The notes: generated by a model not told the origin, from the sequence alone. Positions 36,056 through 47,014 are shown, numbered from the stretch's first letter. The stretch: DNA of 64,000 bases from Calonectria ilicicola (GCA_020809705.1 CP085827.1:1364001-1428000), one strand, 5' to 3'. Numbers and translations are program-made.

Positions 36056-36598
36056 TCACGGCACGTTCATGCCCTGAAATGTCCCGGAACTCTGTCTCTG
36101 CGGTCTATGGATCATTTCGCTGCCTTGTGTTCCCGGGTTGTACGGTTGGAATCTCGACTCCGTGCCCGCAGCGGGGGGGTGTGACCCAGGGGGCAGCGGT
36201 GATTGGTCCAACTGGTGTTGAGGAGGTTGAAACGATACTCCGCTTTCTCTCTGCACGCTATTTGGCTGTCCAACCCCCTGTTGTGGCCGGTAGGCGTGAT
36301 ACTGGCTCTGCTGCGGGCCAGCTGCACTTGGATGTTGGGGCGGCTGGTGTGGCTGATATGAAATTGGGCCTTGCGGTTCCTTATGGCTGATCGGTTGGCT
36401 TGGAAACGGCATTGCGGTCGTGGTTGACGGCACGGCTCCGTACATTTCTGGTGACGGAGTTGTGACCGGTTTTCTTCTTATCGCGCCTGATCTCGGCGGA
36501 GGGGTTGGATAGCTGCTTGCGAGCGGCGGGGGAGTTTGCTGTGTCTCCTGGTGGTGAGTAAATCTATGTAATTCATCGGGAACAGCGACAGTATTGCC

Positions 36599-36601
36599 TC
36601 A
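36599..36601 (-). other. in-frame TGA interrupting the STAND C-terminus
   Basis: The codons CAG CGC TGA GGC are followed, in the same frame, by 181 sense codons. These encode a Pro/Gln/Ser-rich tail (for example SYQPHQPPQHPSAAGPQQ) matching the composition of the residues before the stop. A real stop is at 36056-36058. I could not find an intron that removes the TGA and keeps frame. Confidence 0.75.
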
Positions 36602-38231
36602 GCGCTGCCAATTGCTGGACGAAGGATCGAAAGGTTGCCATGAGGCTGAGCCTGTCGGGCCTATGCTGTTGCCCGAATACCGCTGCTGTGTGCTGTTTGG
36701 GTTTTCGCTATAACAGGGCGCACTACTACTACCATCCTGGTACGCTTCTTCATTAAAGCCCCTCTCTGGGTGAGCATAGTTGGGACTCTCCCAAAGACTC
36801 CAATCATCCCTCGCATCCGCCAACGAAGAGGCCAGAGGATTGCCTGTTTCCCACGTGTTGCCGTCCGGATCAGCGACCGGCTCCACGGTCGGCTCGTCGT
36901 AGTCAAGTCCCTGGCTCCGATTTTCCACGCTGCGAATGATAGCAATGACGGAGGCATCTCCCGATTTCATAGCGGCCTCGAGCGCCTCCAAAATGATGGA
37001 CACGTGGTCGGCCAATAACTCTGCGCACTCCGTGTTCTCTTCATCCAGCGCCGCCTGCAGCGCATTCTTGCCAAACTTATTCCTGCGCAGAACGTCCGCG
37101 CCTCGATCCAGCAAAAGCTGGACGCGCTCTGCTCCGTCCGAGGACCACGTCGCACGCATGAGCGCCGTGTCTCCATCCTCGTCGGCGAGGTTGATGTCGG
37201 CGCCGGCATCGAGCAGCAGGCGGACCGACGACAGCGGCTGGAACCCGGTTGCGTAGCCCAGAGGAGTCGCGCTGTACGGCCCCCCGACGACATCCAAGTC
37301 CGCCCTGGCCTTGACCAGCTGCTCGAGGATGTCCCCCTCCCTCAATCTTGACGCGGCAATGATGGGACGCGTGAGCTCGCCTCCGCCCAGGTTAGGATCG
37401 GCGCCGTGTTCAAGCAGGAGCTCAACGATTTCGTTGTTGTCGGCCTCAACGGCCGCCTGCAAGGCGGTTGCCTGCGGCATCTTCTCGTGTCTGGTGTAAG
37501 CGTTGACATTGGCTCCGCGCTCCAGGAGCAGCTTGACGATGTCGCGATGGCCTCTCTCAGAGGCCGTCTGAAGGGCCCACCCATCGGGTGAATTGATCTC
37601 AGCGCCAGCATCCAGCAGCATCTTCAAAATATTCATGGTGCCATCGTACGCCGATGCTGTTAGCGCATTTCCATACCTGTGGGTTGGTTACGATTAGCAA
37701 ACGTTGGTTTCCAATGCTTATCCTCAATGCGTGGATGGAACCTACCCAGGACCCGTCGCGTTGGCACTGGCCCCTAGTCTCAGCAGCAACTCGACGGTTT
37801 TCTCCTTTTCACGGTCGGTGGCCTCGTATAATGATTTGTCCAACGCGGAGGGCGTAATCATTCCTTGCGTGTACTCCCACATGGCCTCTATCATGTGAAG
37901 TTCCTCATCAATGTCATAACCCAGAGCAGCGTTCACAAATGCGCCGTCGCAGTCAAGGCTGAGATCGCGGCATTTCTCGAGCAAGAGCGCCACGATATCC
38001 CAATGACCCTCCTTCGCCGCCGTGTCAAACGAGCTCTGGAAGGTCTCCTTGGTGGCCGCGAAGGACTTTAGGAGTCGATTGACAGCCTCTATGCGACCGT
38101 ATTCTGCTGCCTTGACGAGTGCTGTGTCGAATTCTGCGCGAGGCAGTTTGTGGCTGTAGGTATCGAGGAGAAACCCCAGCATAGTCGTATCTGCGCGCAC
38201 CGCTGCTAGAGCTAGCGGTGATCGGATGACT

Positions 38232-38315
38232 TCTTCCTCATCGTCGTCGTCCTCTTCCTCATCGTCGTCGTCCTCTTCCTCATCGTCGTCGTCCTCTTCC
38301 TCATCGTTGTCGCCC
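38232..38315. repeat. 21-bp coding minisatellite, four units
   Basis: Four copies of a 21-base unit containing TCTTCCTCATCGTCGTCGTC. On the minus strand each encodes EEEDDDD, making an acidic spacer inside the ankyrin region. Confidence 0.85.
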
Positions 38316-38701
38316 TCTTCGCTCTTGTTCTTGTCATCCTCGCTGCCTGCATCATTTTCCATGGTGTCATTCTTGGGCTCGGTTTCTTTGTCTCCCTGAG
38401 CCGCTCCGCCATCTTCTTCTATCTCGGTGGCAATGAGCGAAACATTTTTTTCAACCAGCAACTCGACGGCTTCACGATTTCCGGACTCAATCGCCATGTG
38501 TATCGCTCTTCCCCATTGGCATTCGGCCTCCGCATTTGCGCCCCGCTCCAAGAGTTTTCTCATGGCCTTGACTTGGCCTTGGACGGCGGCTGCATGCAGC
38601 GGAGTCATCGTTTTCTCACTGATACCGTCGTCTATGGAAACATTCCTGGATAAAAGCTCGTTAATAATATCTGACTCCCCGGTGTCGGCCGCATGGTGGA
38701 G

Positions 38702-38788
38702 CTGTTCGTACGGAAATGCCGAGTCAGCGTTAGAACATATATTTGGCAGCGTGGCCACTTTAGAGTGCAATATTGAGAGCTTACTCAC
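38702..38788 (-). other. 87-nt intron divisible by three, stop-free
   Basis: GTGAGT donor, TCTAACGC branch region and ACAG acceptor. Removing it joins ILFTP to LHHAADTGESD, restoring the ankyrin consensus TPLHHAA. Left in, it would add 29 residues without a stop. Confidence 0.85.
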
Positions 38789-39524
38789 AGGGGTAAAAAG
38801 TATCGAGTCCCTGACATCTTTGTCGTCTTCGTATCCATTATTCATCAAAGCAGCAACGAGTTGCCTGAAACCAATTCTGGCAGCGACATGAAGACCGGAT
38901 AGCTCGCTGCGTTCGCACTCATCGAAGGAATTTGTGAGTCGATGATGTTCGGTGAGCCAGCGCCGCCGAATTCTCGAGTTTCTTTTCCAAAACTCTGTTT
39001 CTAAACTCAGTTCTTCGGCCAACTCGGCGGTTGCTTTGCTGTCATGTGACAGCCAGTGCTTTACAGCATACGACAGTGCTATATTGATCAGTCGTGGAGC
39101 TTCGGGATCCTCATCCTCACTTTCTTCATCAGACTCCGATTCTGAAGAGATATCCGACATGTTTGAATTGGCATCGTCGTCACTGTCGGCATATCCATTG
39201 TTATAGTTGTTTTCGCTCGTGCTCCCGTTGTCATCTTGACTGACGTCATCATTTTGGTGGTTATCATTGTTACTTCCGTCATCGTCTTGACCGGTTTGCT
39301 CATTATCACTAGTCTCTTGCCCAGGCTCGCCGTTATTCTCTTTTTGGGGCGCCTCATCTGAAAACTCGAAAGCCTCCATGACGTGAGTAAACGCTCGGAG
39401 TCCCAGCATACCGTGTTGCAGCTTGATATCTTCGTCTGTAAGACCTAGCAGCTTGTAGGCGTTTTCCAAAAGGTGTTCCTTGACAACTGCATCTATGAAG
39501 CAAACTGTGATCTCACCTTTCTCA

Positions 39525-39533
39525 TTTTTTTTT
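39525..39533 (-). other. A9 homopolymer frameshift site in the STAND gene
   Basis: Upstream the coding frame reads QCRPLLNLKKK then stop. Eight As instead of nine would continue KKNEKGEITVCFIDAVVKEH, which runs straight into the 575-codon ankyrin frame. With that one-base correction all exons sum to a multiple of three. Confidence 0.85.
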
Positions 39534-41939
39534 GAGGTTCAGCAATGGTCTACATTGTTCCACGAGGTTGTCAAGCTCCTCTATCTCCTCCTTAGAAGCG
39601 TACAAACCGATAAGAAGGCAAAGCTCTGCCTTCGTTGGGTCCTCAAGTGTCAGCACCAGGATTCGTAGCATCTCTTTGAGTTCCTCAACATATCCAGCAT
39701 TCAGCTCAAAGACGCGACGCCAAGCCAAGGTCAGCAATTCATCAAGCTTTTCTGGAATAACCTCCAAATGACGTCTAACGTAGCGGTCGCTATCATGCTC
39801 CGGGAGCTGCTCCAGTTGCACAATTGTGATATCGATCCACTGAGTATTTTGGGCTCGCTTTCCGATCAAGCTTCCGGCATAGTAGGCCAAAGCTTTGCTG
39901 TAGTTCCTTCGAGTCACCAGATCAGATACCCGCTCGCGCGCGTGCTTATGAAGCTCCGACTTTACTTGATCTTTGTACTTCTCATCCTCTAAGTCAATTA
40001 AGCGGACAGAGTCTCCCTTAAGGGCTTGATTAATCTCCCACGATTGATCACTAGTTATCAGCCACCTGACTGTGACGTGCCGTCCATCCATGCTGTTGAT
40101 CTCATCTCCAAGGCGCTTAACTAATGTCGCTGTAGATTCCGATTCTCGCTGGAGCGCCTCCAAGTTGTTGATGACAAAGTATATTCTAGTTCCGGCAAGG
40201 CTTGTATCGGAAAGAATGTCTTGTAGCACTTGCCATAGGTTCTCCACAGTCAATTGCAATGGAGTCTTTGATTCATCCTTTCCCTTGTTTCGTAGCAGAA
40301 ATTTGCAGTGTCCGGCTAGTGATTCGTGGTGCTCGATAAGCTGCCGGATAAGAGACTTGAGCAGTTCCTCGGCATTGTCGTAATCTGACCCGCTGTCGCA
40401 GAGGAAGTAGGCTAGAAGGACAGATGGTTCGTTCATTTTGACCATCTCCTCGATGCCTTCCAAAGCTGCCAATGCGGCACCAGTTTTTCCTCTGCCCTCT
40501 GGACCGCGTATCCATAAGCAGTCACCTCTCTTTGCAGGGACGGACCTCATGATTCCATCAAATTTTGCCAGCCACTCGAGGTACACAGGTTCTTTCGGAA
40601 TCCATGACGAATGTGCAGTGTGAATGCTCCCACGCTTCTTCTTCACTTGCGCTCCTTCTAATGTCTCCATCACTTTCTTCACCAATTTTTTGTCGACACC
40701 CCGTGTATTCTGGCGTCTATTCTTAGCCGTGCGATGGGCATTGTTGACGAGTTTCTTCAATGGACCTCGCACTAGTGCATACCGTTTATCTCTCGAGCTC
40801 TCAAACTTGACCAAATCTCTATGATTGCAAGCCAAGCCTTCCTCTTCCATCAACCTTCCCAAAATCGCAGATTCTCTTGTTACAAACTCAGAGATCTTTT
40901 GGGGGAGATGTATTCGAAGGTTCCGGATAAATTGTGGAACTCCAGAGAGATCCTCAATTTGAGTTGGCTGCTCCTCGTAGAAGCCGTATAGCTGTATCTT
41001 GGTCTCCAATTTCGTAGCTACTCTGATAAAATCATTTTTCAGTTCTAATAATCCTTCACTCTTCGGGTCCATGAATTCAAGAAGGCTTGATGTTACTGTT
41101 ATGCTGAACCGCTCGCCGAACCGCGCGCCGAAGTCGGAAAACATGGAGGCCAGAGATGCCGCCGCGGCGCCTCCAAACGGTGTGCCGAAGAAGGCGCAGC
41201 CGACAATATCTTCAAGCATGTGGGGAAAGAGATGTTGCTTTGAATGGGCCAGGAGGCAAATAGCCTTGAAGCGAGTTAGGTCAGCTGCATCCAAGCGTTC
41301 TAATGAAAGCCGGGGTTCAAACCTTGGCAATTACAAGACCACCCATACTATGTCCAATAAATATTATGGGTCTAGTTGACTCAGGATTCTAAAACAAGGG
41401 TTTGCAATTAGCTAAAGTTCATAAATCCAAATGTGCTGTCGCGTGCAAACATTTCTATGAAAGCTAAGTGCTTCTAAGAGAGTATAGCCAAGGTTATATA
41501 TGCACTGCTTTACTTTGAGAGGTCCGAACCATGAAGATTCGTACATGTACAGTAGAATGCGGGCTTTTGGGAAGTCTTGAACTATCCCATCCTTGTCGCT
41601 CGCCCAGTTAAAACCGGTCGGTGATTTCCAACTGTCCTCAGGATGAGCGCCGAGCCCAGGGACAAAAATAATGCTACATGACAGTGATGAACAAGTGATA
41701 AAGTTTGAGCGGCATTACAAAACCTACTCCATGTCCGTCTCTCTTTCGAATTCGATCGGATACAGTTGCTTGATTCCCTGCTCAACCCGAGCGTAGCCCT
41801 TCTTTTGCTCTGTCGACGTTGGAGCAGCTCCTCTGCGCTGCGTTGGAGATCGATTGAGAGATGATGTGCCGCCTTGCTGGGGGTCCAGCAGCGGGGGCCC
41901 ACCAGCCCTACGTCGGGTTGATTTCCTGTTGAGTGACAT

Positions 41940-42704
41940 GTTGATAGGGTCTTATCTGGGGATGCCGAATGCCATCTATCCCCCCTGCGTACGGCCTCGG
42001 CTTGCGGGCATGATGAGGCTTATTATACCCGAGGCTGCACCAACCCTTGGCTTGGCTTTGACGCTTGCGTGCTGCGTTTGGCCTCCAAATGTTCGGAGTC
42101 AGCTTCGTTACCCCCGAGACAAAATACGAGAGCTGGTGCGAGCCAAGCAACTTGCTGGCATACGAGGCATGGCTGTTGTTGAGTTGTGCCAATTAAGATG
42201 CTGGGCGTGTAACCACAGGCTGAATTGAGGCGCCTATACCTGTCCTTAGCTCAGCTTTAATACTTGCATATTGCATTTGGCCCCTAAATGTTCGGAGTCA
42301 GCTTTGTTACCCCCGAGATAAAATACGAGAGCTGGTGCAAGCCAAGCCACTTACTAATGCACGAGGCAGAGCTATTCCCGAGTTATGCCAATCAAGATGC
42401 TGGGCGTGTAACCACGGGCTGAATCGAGGCGCCTGCATCTGCCCCTGCAATGGCAGATCTATAGACAAAATGGGACATGGCCCAATCAAACTGAACCGTT
42501 ATGCCGACGGCGGTTTTCAGCTTGTCAGCACCCCCTCATAACTCACTGGGTGGCTTGCTGGGATGCTGCATGATCCCACAGCCTGATTTCGAGATGGTGT
42601 TGCTTTTGCGGCCATCAGGGTCATTGTTTGTCCCCGGAAACATCATTCTTCTGTTCTTTCCCTCTCTTTCAGAACCCAAATGCTAGGACATCCACAGATC
42701 TAAC
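41940..42704. promoter_or_regulatory. divergent intergenic region with a 199-bp direct duplication
   Basis: Separates the STAND gene from the DUF6601-type gene and must hold both promoters. Most of it is the duplication listed separately. Confidence 0.5.
42040..42445. repeat. direct tandem duplication, two copies of about 199 bp
   Basis: Copy 1 (about 42040-42238) and copy 2 (about 42239-42445) share long identical words 199 bases apart, including AATGTTCGGAGTCAGCTT, AATACGAGAGCTGGTGC and GATGCTGGGCGTGTAACCAC. Differences are mainly transitions. Confidence 0.85.
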
Positions 42705-43703
42705 ATGTCCACTCCGCCGTTCACCACGCGAGTCCTGGAACAGAGCCTGTGTGATAGTGGAATCACCGCGGGACAAGTAGATTTCAGCCCGCTCCTGCCA
42801 GCTACCGCCCGCGATGACGATGATATCGTCGTGCCACATCCAAAATCCGAATTCTTGCGCAGAGACCTCCTCGTGCAGCGACTGAATGATGTGCAGAGCT
42901 CTCTCTGGCTGTGCGGCCGCCCGATGCCGCCTCGGAGTCTGCATCACCAACAGCTACTTTCGCGAGAAATAATCATCACCGAGGACGTCGGGCTCCATCT
43001 CATCTGGTGGAAGAATCGCATCTTCCTCAAGCCGATGCCATTATATCTCCTCGATCCGGACTTTTGGAAAGCTCACATCGTCGAGCCGGCCGACAAAGCG
43101 CACGAGGTTTCGGACACGAATAGTATTGACCTATGTGCCCGGGGATTTTTGTTCTCCTACATGGCTCTGATCGCGTACAGGAGTGACTTCCGTATCGCAC
43201 AGGACCGGGGTCTTTTGCCACAAAATTTAACATGGGAGGGTTGGAAGATGTTGAGTGCAGAGTTTCTTGCCAATCACCGCTACGACAGCATCAATCCTCG
43301 ATATTGGTATGGCGAGCTGCGATTAAGTCGCTTGAACAAGATTTATTGCTTCCAGAAGGGATACATCTTTCGTGGATATTCCAGGGTGGCCTCGCACGCG
43401 GTATATGGGGATCTTGTTCGCGATCACTTTGCCTTGCTTGCAAGTATTCTGAGCTACTTCGTCATTGCGCTCGCTGCCATGCAGGTTGGATTGGGTGTTG
43501 ACAAGCTCTATGAAAACAAGGCTTTTCAGAGGACCACGTACGGATTCACGGTATTTGCTCTGACTGCACCTTTGATAGCTGCTGCGTTCCTTTTACTCTT
43601 CGTTCTGGCAATGGTTGTAAGTAATTGGAGGGCAACCAAGTCTTATGAGAAAAAGCGGTTCGGAAGGATGCAGGTTAGGTGGCCTTCCAATGAGTTCTCT
43701 TGA
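42705..43703 (+). CDS. two-helix membrane protein, DUF6601 type
   Basis: A single-exon gene for 332 residues. The soluble N-terminal two thirds carry conserved-looking blocks (GLHLIWWKNRIFLKPMPLYLL, LCARGFLFSYMALI, RYWYGELRLSRLNKIY). The C-terminus has two transmembrane helices (ASILSYFVIALAAMQVGLGV and TVFALTAPLIAAAFLLLFVL) and a basic tail. This layout fits the fungal family of unknown function DUF6601. The role is unknown. Its divergent neighbour is the STAND gene, from which it is separated by a duplicated 199-bp block. Confidence 0.8.
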   Translation: MSTPPFTTRVLEQSLCDSGITAGQVDFSPLLPATARDDDDIVVPHPKSEFLRRDLLVQRLNDVQSSLWLCGRPMPPRSLHHQQLLSREIIITEDVGLHLIWWKNRIFLKPMPLYLLDPDFWKAHIVEPADKAHEVSDTNSIDLCARGFLFSYMALIAYRSDFRIAQDRGLLPQNLTWEGWKMLSAEFLANHRYDSINPRYWYGELRLSRLNKIYCFQKGYIFRGYSRVASHAVYGDLVRDHFALLASILSYFVIALAAMQVGLGVDKLYENKAFQRTTYGFTVFALTAPLIAAAFLLLFVLAMVVSNWRATKSYEKKRFGRMQVRWPSNEFS

Positions 43704-44774
43704 TGGAATACTTTGTATTTATACACGCATTAGCTGTCCAGGTCCAGACGTGACAAGTTCTTTAACATTGCGCTCTCGAGGACTTGAGACCACTCTCACT
43801 GTGAATGGTTGATCGTATCCCAGGTTTTACCAAGACAGTTGGGATGGATGGATAAATTAGCTAGTTTATTGGGTAGTGACGTAACCATGTAGCCGAGACT
43901 TGGCGAATGTCATAGGATCAAAGTGATCAAAAATATAAACAAACATCCGGTCGGTCCCGTATGACTATTAAGATTAAGCAGCTGGTTATGCATCCGTTTT
44001 TTTTCTGGTTCTAGTACGTGTTCGCCCGAATAGCGGCTTTGAGATAGGGGGTATGAAACTCACAAGTTGCTTACTAACGTGATACAGTAGAATCGGAAGG
44101 ATTTAGCCAAGTTTTAGGACCTCGTCAAAGGATCATAAGCTGAGTTCCCAGTCCCAAAAGGAGGCCTGAGGCTCCTGATTGGGGTTGCATCATATTGGGA
44201 GTTAGATTGGGTAATGGGGAAGGCCTAGAGATTAAGGGCCCATAAATAGGATCCAGAGTGGGCACCGAGTTGCTTCTTAGCCAAAGAGGTGAGCAGGGCT
44301 GACGAAAGCTGATGAAAGCTGATGAATAGCTGAGCCGAATTTAAGCCAGCGACCGACAAGGTCACAAAAGCAGCAACCCATGCCCAGTCACGTATTACTT
44401 GTGTGTTGTCTCATAATACCAGGACGGAAACAACAAATTTAACTTCAATGCGGAATAGCAGTTAGTAATACTAGTATCAAACCTGATTCGTGAAGAAAAG
44501 ACCCCATGTGGGAGGGAAACAGGGATATAGAGCGGATTTAAATGCTTCTGGGGGAAGCTTTTCTGAATAAGAGCCACCCCGCATTTTGAGAATAGCCTAA
44601 AATGGGAAAATGGTGGGCTAGTTTGTTTAAATGAAAGAAGATGATATTCTAATTTACTTGCACAATTGAGTGAGTACTAACTGAGGCCCCGTCCAATTTT
44701 CCTTTTGCGGCCCATTTCCCTGTGTCGGTCTTGGTACATCGTTATCTAAATACATTCTCCACTGCCATAATTGT
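43704..44774. other. convergent intergenic region with dispersed repeat copy B
   Basis: Contains the repeat listed at 44280-44430. No gene was recognised. Short AT-rich runs occur near 43990-44000 and 44610-44660. Confidence 0.4.
44280..44430. repeat. dispersed repeat, copy B
   Basis: Same-strand diverged copy of 34090-34240 (see that entry). GCTGATGAAAGCTGATGAA occurs at its left end, and CTTGTGTGTTGTCTCATAA near the right. Confidence 0.5.
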
Positions 44775-46506
44775 TCACCTAATGTCTTCAGTTCGGGCTT
44801 CGGCGGCGGCGATCCACTTCTTCAGTTTCTCTACCGATCGTGTCTTGAGACCGATCTTGAATGGCTTGGGGTCAGTCGTTAGCGAGGTGGGATTTGCTGA
44901 GCTCTCGATGGCATCCAAGCTGGGGTGATCAGCCGGGTTCCTGGCAGGGTGGATTTCGAATGCAGTGATAAGGCGGATATAGGCAGTGTACAGTTCTCGG
45001 TTAGCAAGGTGCGAGCCGGCACACATGCGAGAACCAGCGCCGTAGCCGTAGTGTGGGGTTCCACTCTCCTTGTCATCCAAAAATCGTTCAGGTAGGAACT
45101 CAAAGGGTCGCTCAAAACGAGCCTCGTCGTAGTCTCCAGCATATGCGTTCTATATGTGCGAGATATTGTCAGAATATTTGCCACAAATATTTCCTCATAG
45201 AGTTCAATAAGTGACTATAACATACCATAAAGAAGGTTGTACCGGCAGGAATCACGGATCCTTGATAGGGGATGTCCTTGATGCTTGTGCGGGGAAGGCA
45301 GATCGGAATAACAGTCCAGTAGCGCAATGTCTCCTTCACAAGAGCGGTTACATATGGCACCTTCTCTTCCACCAGACACTTCTCCCATGCATCTCCATTG
45401 GGATACACCTTTTCGATTTCGGCGATGGCCTTGGCTTGGATCATCTGGCCTTCAGGGCTGGACAGCGAGGCGAGACCTTGGATGAGATTCACAGGAACAG
45501 TGTCCAATCCAGCAGATACCATGGTCAAGCAGATGGACTTGATTTCAGCTATTAATAAATTAGCATGTGTAACTAATCGATGAAAAATAAAAAACCGTAC
45601 CCTCGTTGAGTTTAGCGTTGGGGTCCTTCAAGATGTTACCAGTGATACAAGGCTTGTCAGTGCCATTGGCGATGCGTTGCTTCAGGCCAGCGAGAAGATC
45701 CGACAGATACTTGTCGCGTCTTGAGCGGAACTCTTGGGCAGCAGGGTTCTGGGCGCCCCAAAGACGAAGGAGTGGGACGTAGTCTTGCCAGTTGTTGCTA
45801 GTAGATCGGAAGTTGGAAATCTCGCGTTCCACGTGGGTAATCTCATTGAGCAGCTCGCTGTTAACGTCGCCATCAATGCGGTATCCGTAGTTGAGGGTCA
45901 ATGATGTGTTGAGCGCAAATCGAGCAAAGTATGGGGAGGGATCGACATCGACCGTTCCGCCCTTGCTATCCTCAAGCAGCTCCTTGATGCTCACGGTAGA
46001 TTCCAGGTCCAAAATTGGCATGTAAGATTGGACTGCTGGTCGATTGAGAGCGGTACCAGCAGCCTTGCGACGCTGTTTGCAAGACTCATCCCAAGGTGAA
46101 GTTCCGATGGTGAAACCTTGAGACGAAGACACCACAGAGTGGAAAGTGTGGAACATGGGGCGAGAAATCAGAGCCGATTGGTGAGTGATCCAGAAGTACT
46201 TGACAGAGTCGTAAGAGTTGGCGAAAATGACACGCTTGGTCAATGTTAGCTCGCATTCACTGGCAACAAAAATAAAATCCAACTTGCCTTGTTTCCAAGA
46301 CGGGTTTGGAAGACGGGGCCGTATTTCTTGGCCCATTTCCTGGTGACTCGGGCATGATCGGTGCCCAGCTGGATCAGATTTCCAAAGATGGGCACGCCGG
46401 GAATCTCGGGCAAGCCCTTGATCTTGGGAACATCAGTGGCATTCAGATACTTGATCAACAAGTAAATGGCCACGACTCCAGCCGCATAGAGGATTTCGTT
46501 GGTCAT
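44775..46506 (-). CDS. cytochrome P450, CYP504 (phenylacetate hydroxylase) type
   Basis: An ER-anchored monooxygenase of 516 residues. Exons are separated by introns 46235-46287, 45549-45600 and 45150-45225. The first is a GC-AG intron (donor AAG|GCAAGT). N-terminal membrane anchor ILYAAGVVAIYLLIKYL. Oxygen-binding I-helix AGLDT, K-helix ETLR, LPERF, and haem loop GYGAGSRMCAGSHLA with ligand Cys435. The blocks LISRPMFHTFHSVVSSSQGF and FRSTSNNWQDYVPLLRLWG are characteristic of CYP504, which hydroxylates phenylacetate or hydroxyphenylacetate on the way to homogentisate. Whether it is the 2-hydroxylase (PhacA) or the 3-hydroxyphenylacetate 6-hydroxylase (PhacB) is open. It is divergent from homogentisate dioxygenase, which fits the pathway. 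Confidence 0.9.
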
Positions 46507-47014
46507 GTTGAAGCTTGTGCTGGCGGGGTAAGCTATGATGGTGGTTTGCGACTTGTTGGCTTGAGCCGCCTCCAGATCTTCTTATGTGTTTGCGACCGGC
46601 ACTTTTTCCAGGGCCAACGCATGGCATCCAATCGTCACACGACCATTACGATCCGTGCAATGCGGGGAAGCTATGGGTTCGAGAGCCCGCAATGGAACCT
46701 TGAACCATCGACTCGAAAGTCCGAGTCCGATTCATGAGCGAGTCCGCGATTCCGATTCCGTGAGGCCCCATCCGTGCCGATTCCACTGGCGCTAAGCCGA
46801 ATGTGGCCGGGGTTCTCTACCGGGGAGGGGATGCTGGAGCGGATATTATGGTGATGGCTGCATACAAATCGCGATCAATATCATGGGAAAGATTCCAGGC
46901 TATGCCGTAAAGCAAATCAATTAACCATATTCGTTGGATTGACTATCAGTTTTGTTGTATTGCAATCCCAAGCAAGCCTGTCAAGCGCCGTCGCTCGCGT
47001 CGCTTTCGCCCACC
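46507..47014. promoter_or_regulatory. shared bidirectional promoter, P450 / homogentisate dioxygenase
   Basis: About 500 bases between two divergent genes of one pathway. A cluster of TCCGA/TCCG words at about 46708-46761 (AGTCCGAGTCCGATTC, GAGTCCGCGATTCCGATTCCG) could be binding sites for a zinc-cluster regulator, which favour CGG/CCG triplets. This is inference. Confidence 0.5.

Larger units (their letters stand above)
36056..41939 (-). pseudogene. STAND (NLR-like) gene: hydrolase, P-loop NTPase, ankyrin repeats, with two lesions
   Basis: A very large signalling-NTPase gene of the type used in fungal self/non-self recognition. The first stop gives about 1669 residues; the frame could extend to about 1850. 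Exons: 41728-41939, 41451-41673, 41323-41388, 38789-41264, 37746-38701 and the last from 37676. N-terminal lipase-like alpha/beta-hydrolase: IIFVPGLGAHPEDSW at about 72 and nucleophile elbow GHSMGG (Ser159). P-loop GPEGRGKT at about 421-428 with a Walker B-like strand (IYFVINNLEAL). Ankyrin repeats follow, split by Asp/Glu-rich linkers. Lesions: an A9 tract (39525-39533) needs one base fewer to stay in frame, and TGA at 36599-36601 is followed by open frame to 36056. It may be a pseudogene, an allele or sequencing error. Confidence 0.75.

Noticed and set aside
36590..36690. Intron removing the in-frame TGA (donor GTATTC)
   Set aside because: Both possible acceptors put the following 181 codons out of frame.
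39482..39515. Mini-intron (GTGAGATCAC to GATGCAG) as an explanation for the A9 frame change
   Set aside because: Only about 30 nt, too short to splice, and it would not fix the stop before it. The coding text across it is continuous once one A is removed.
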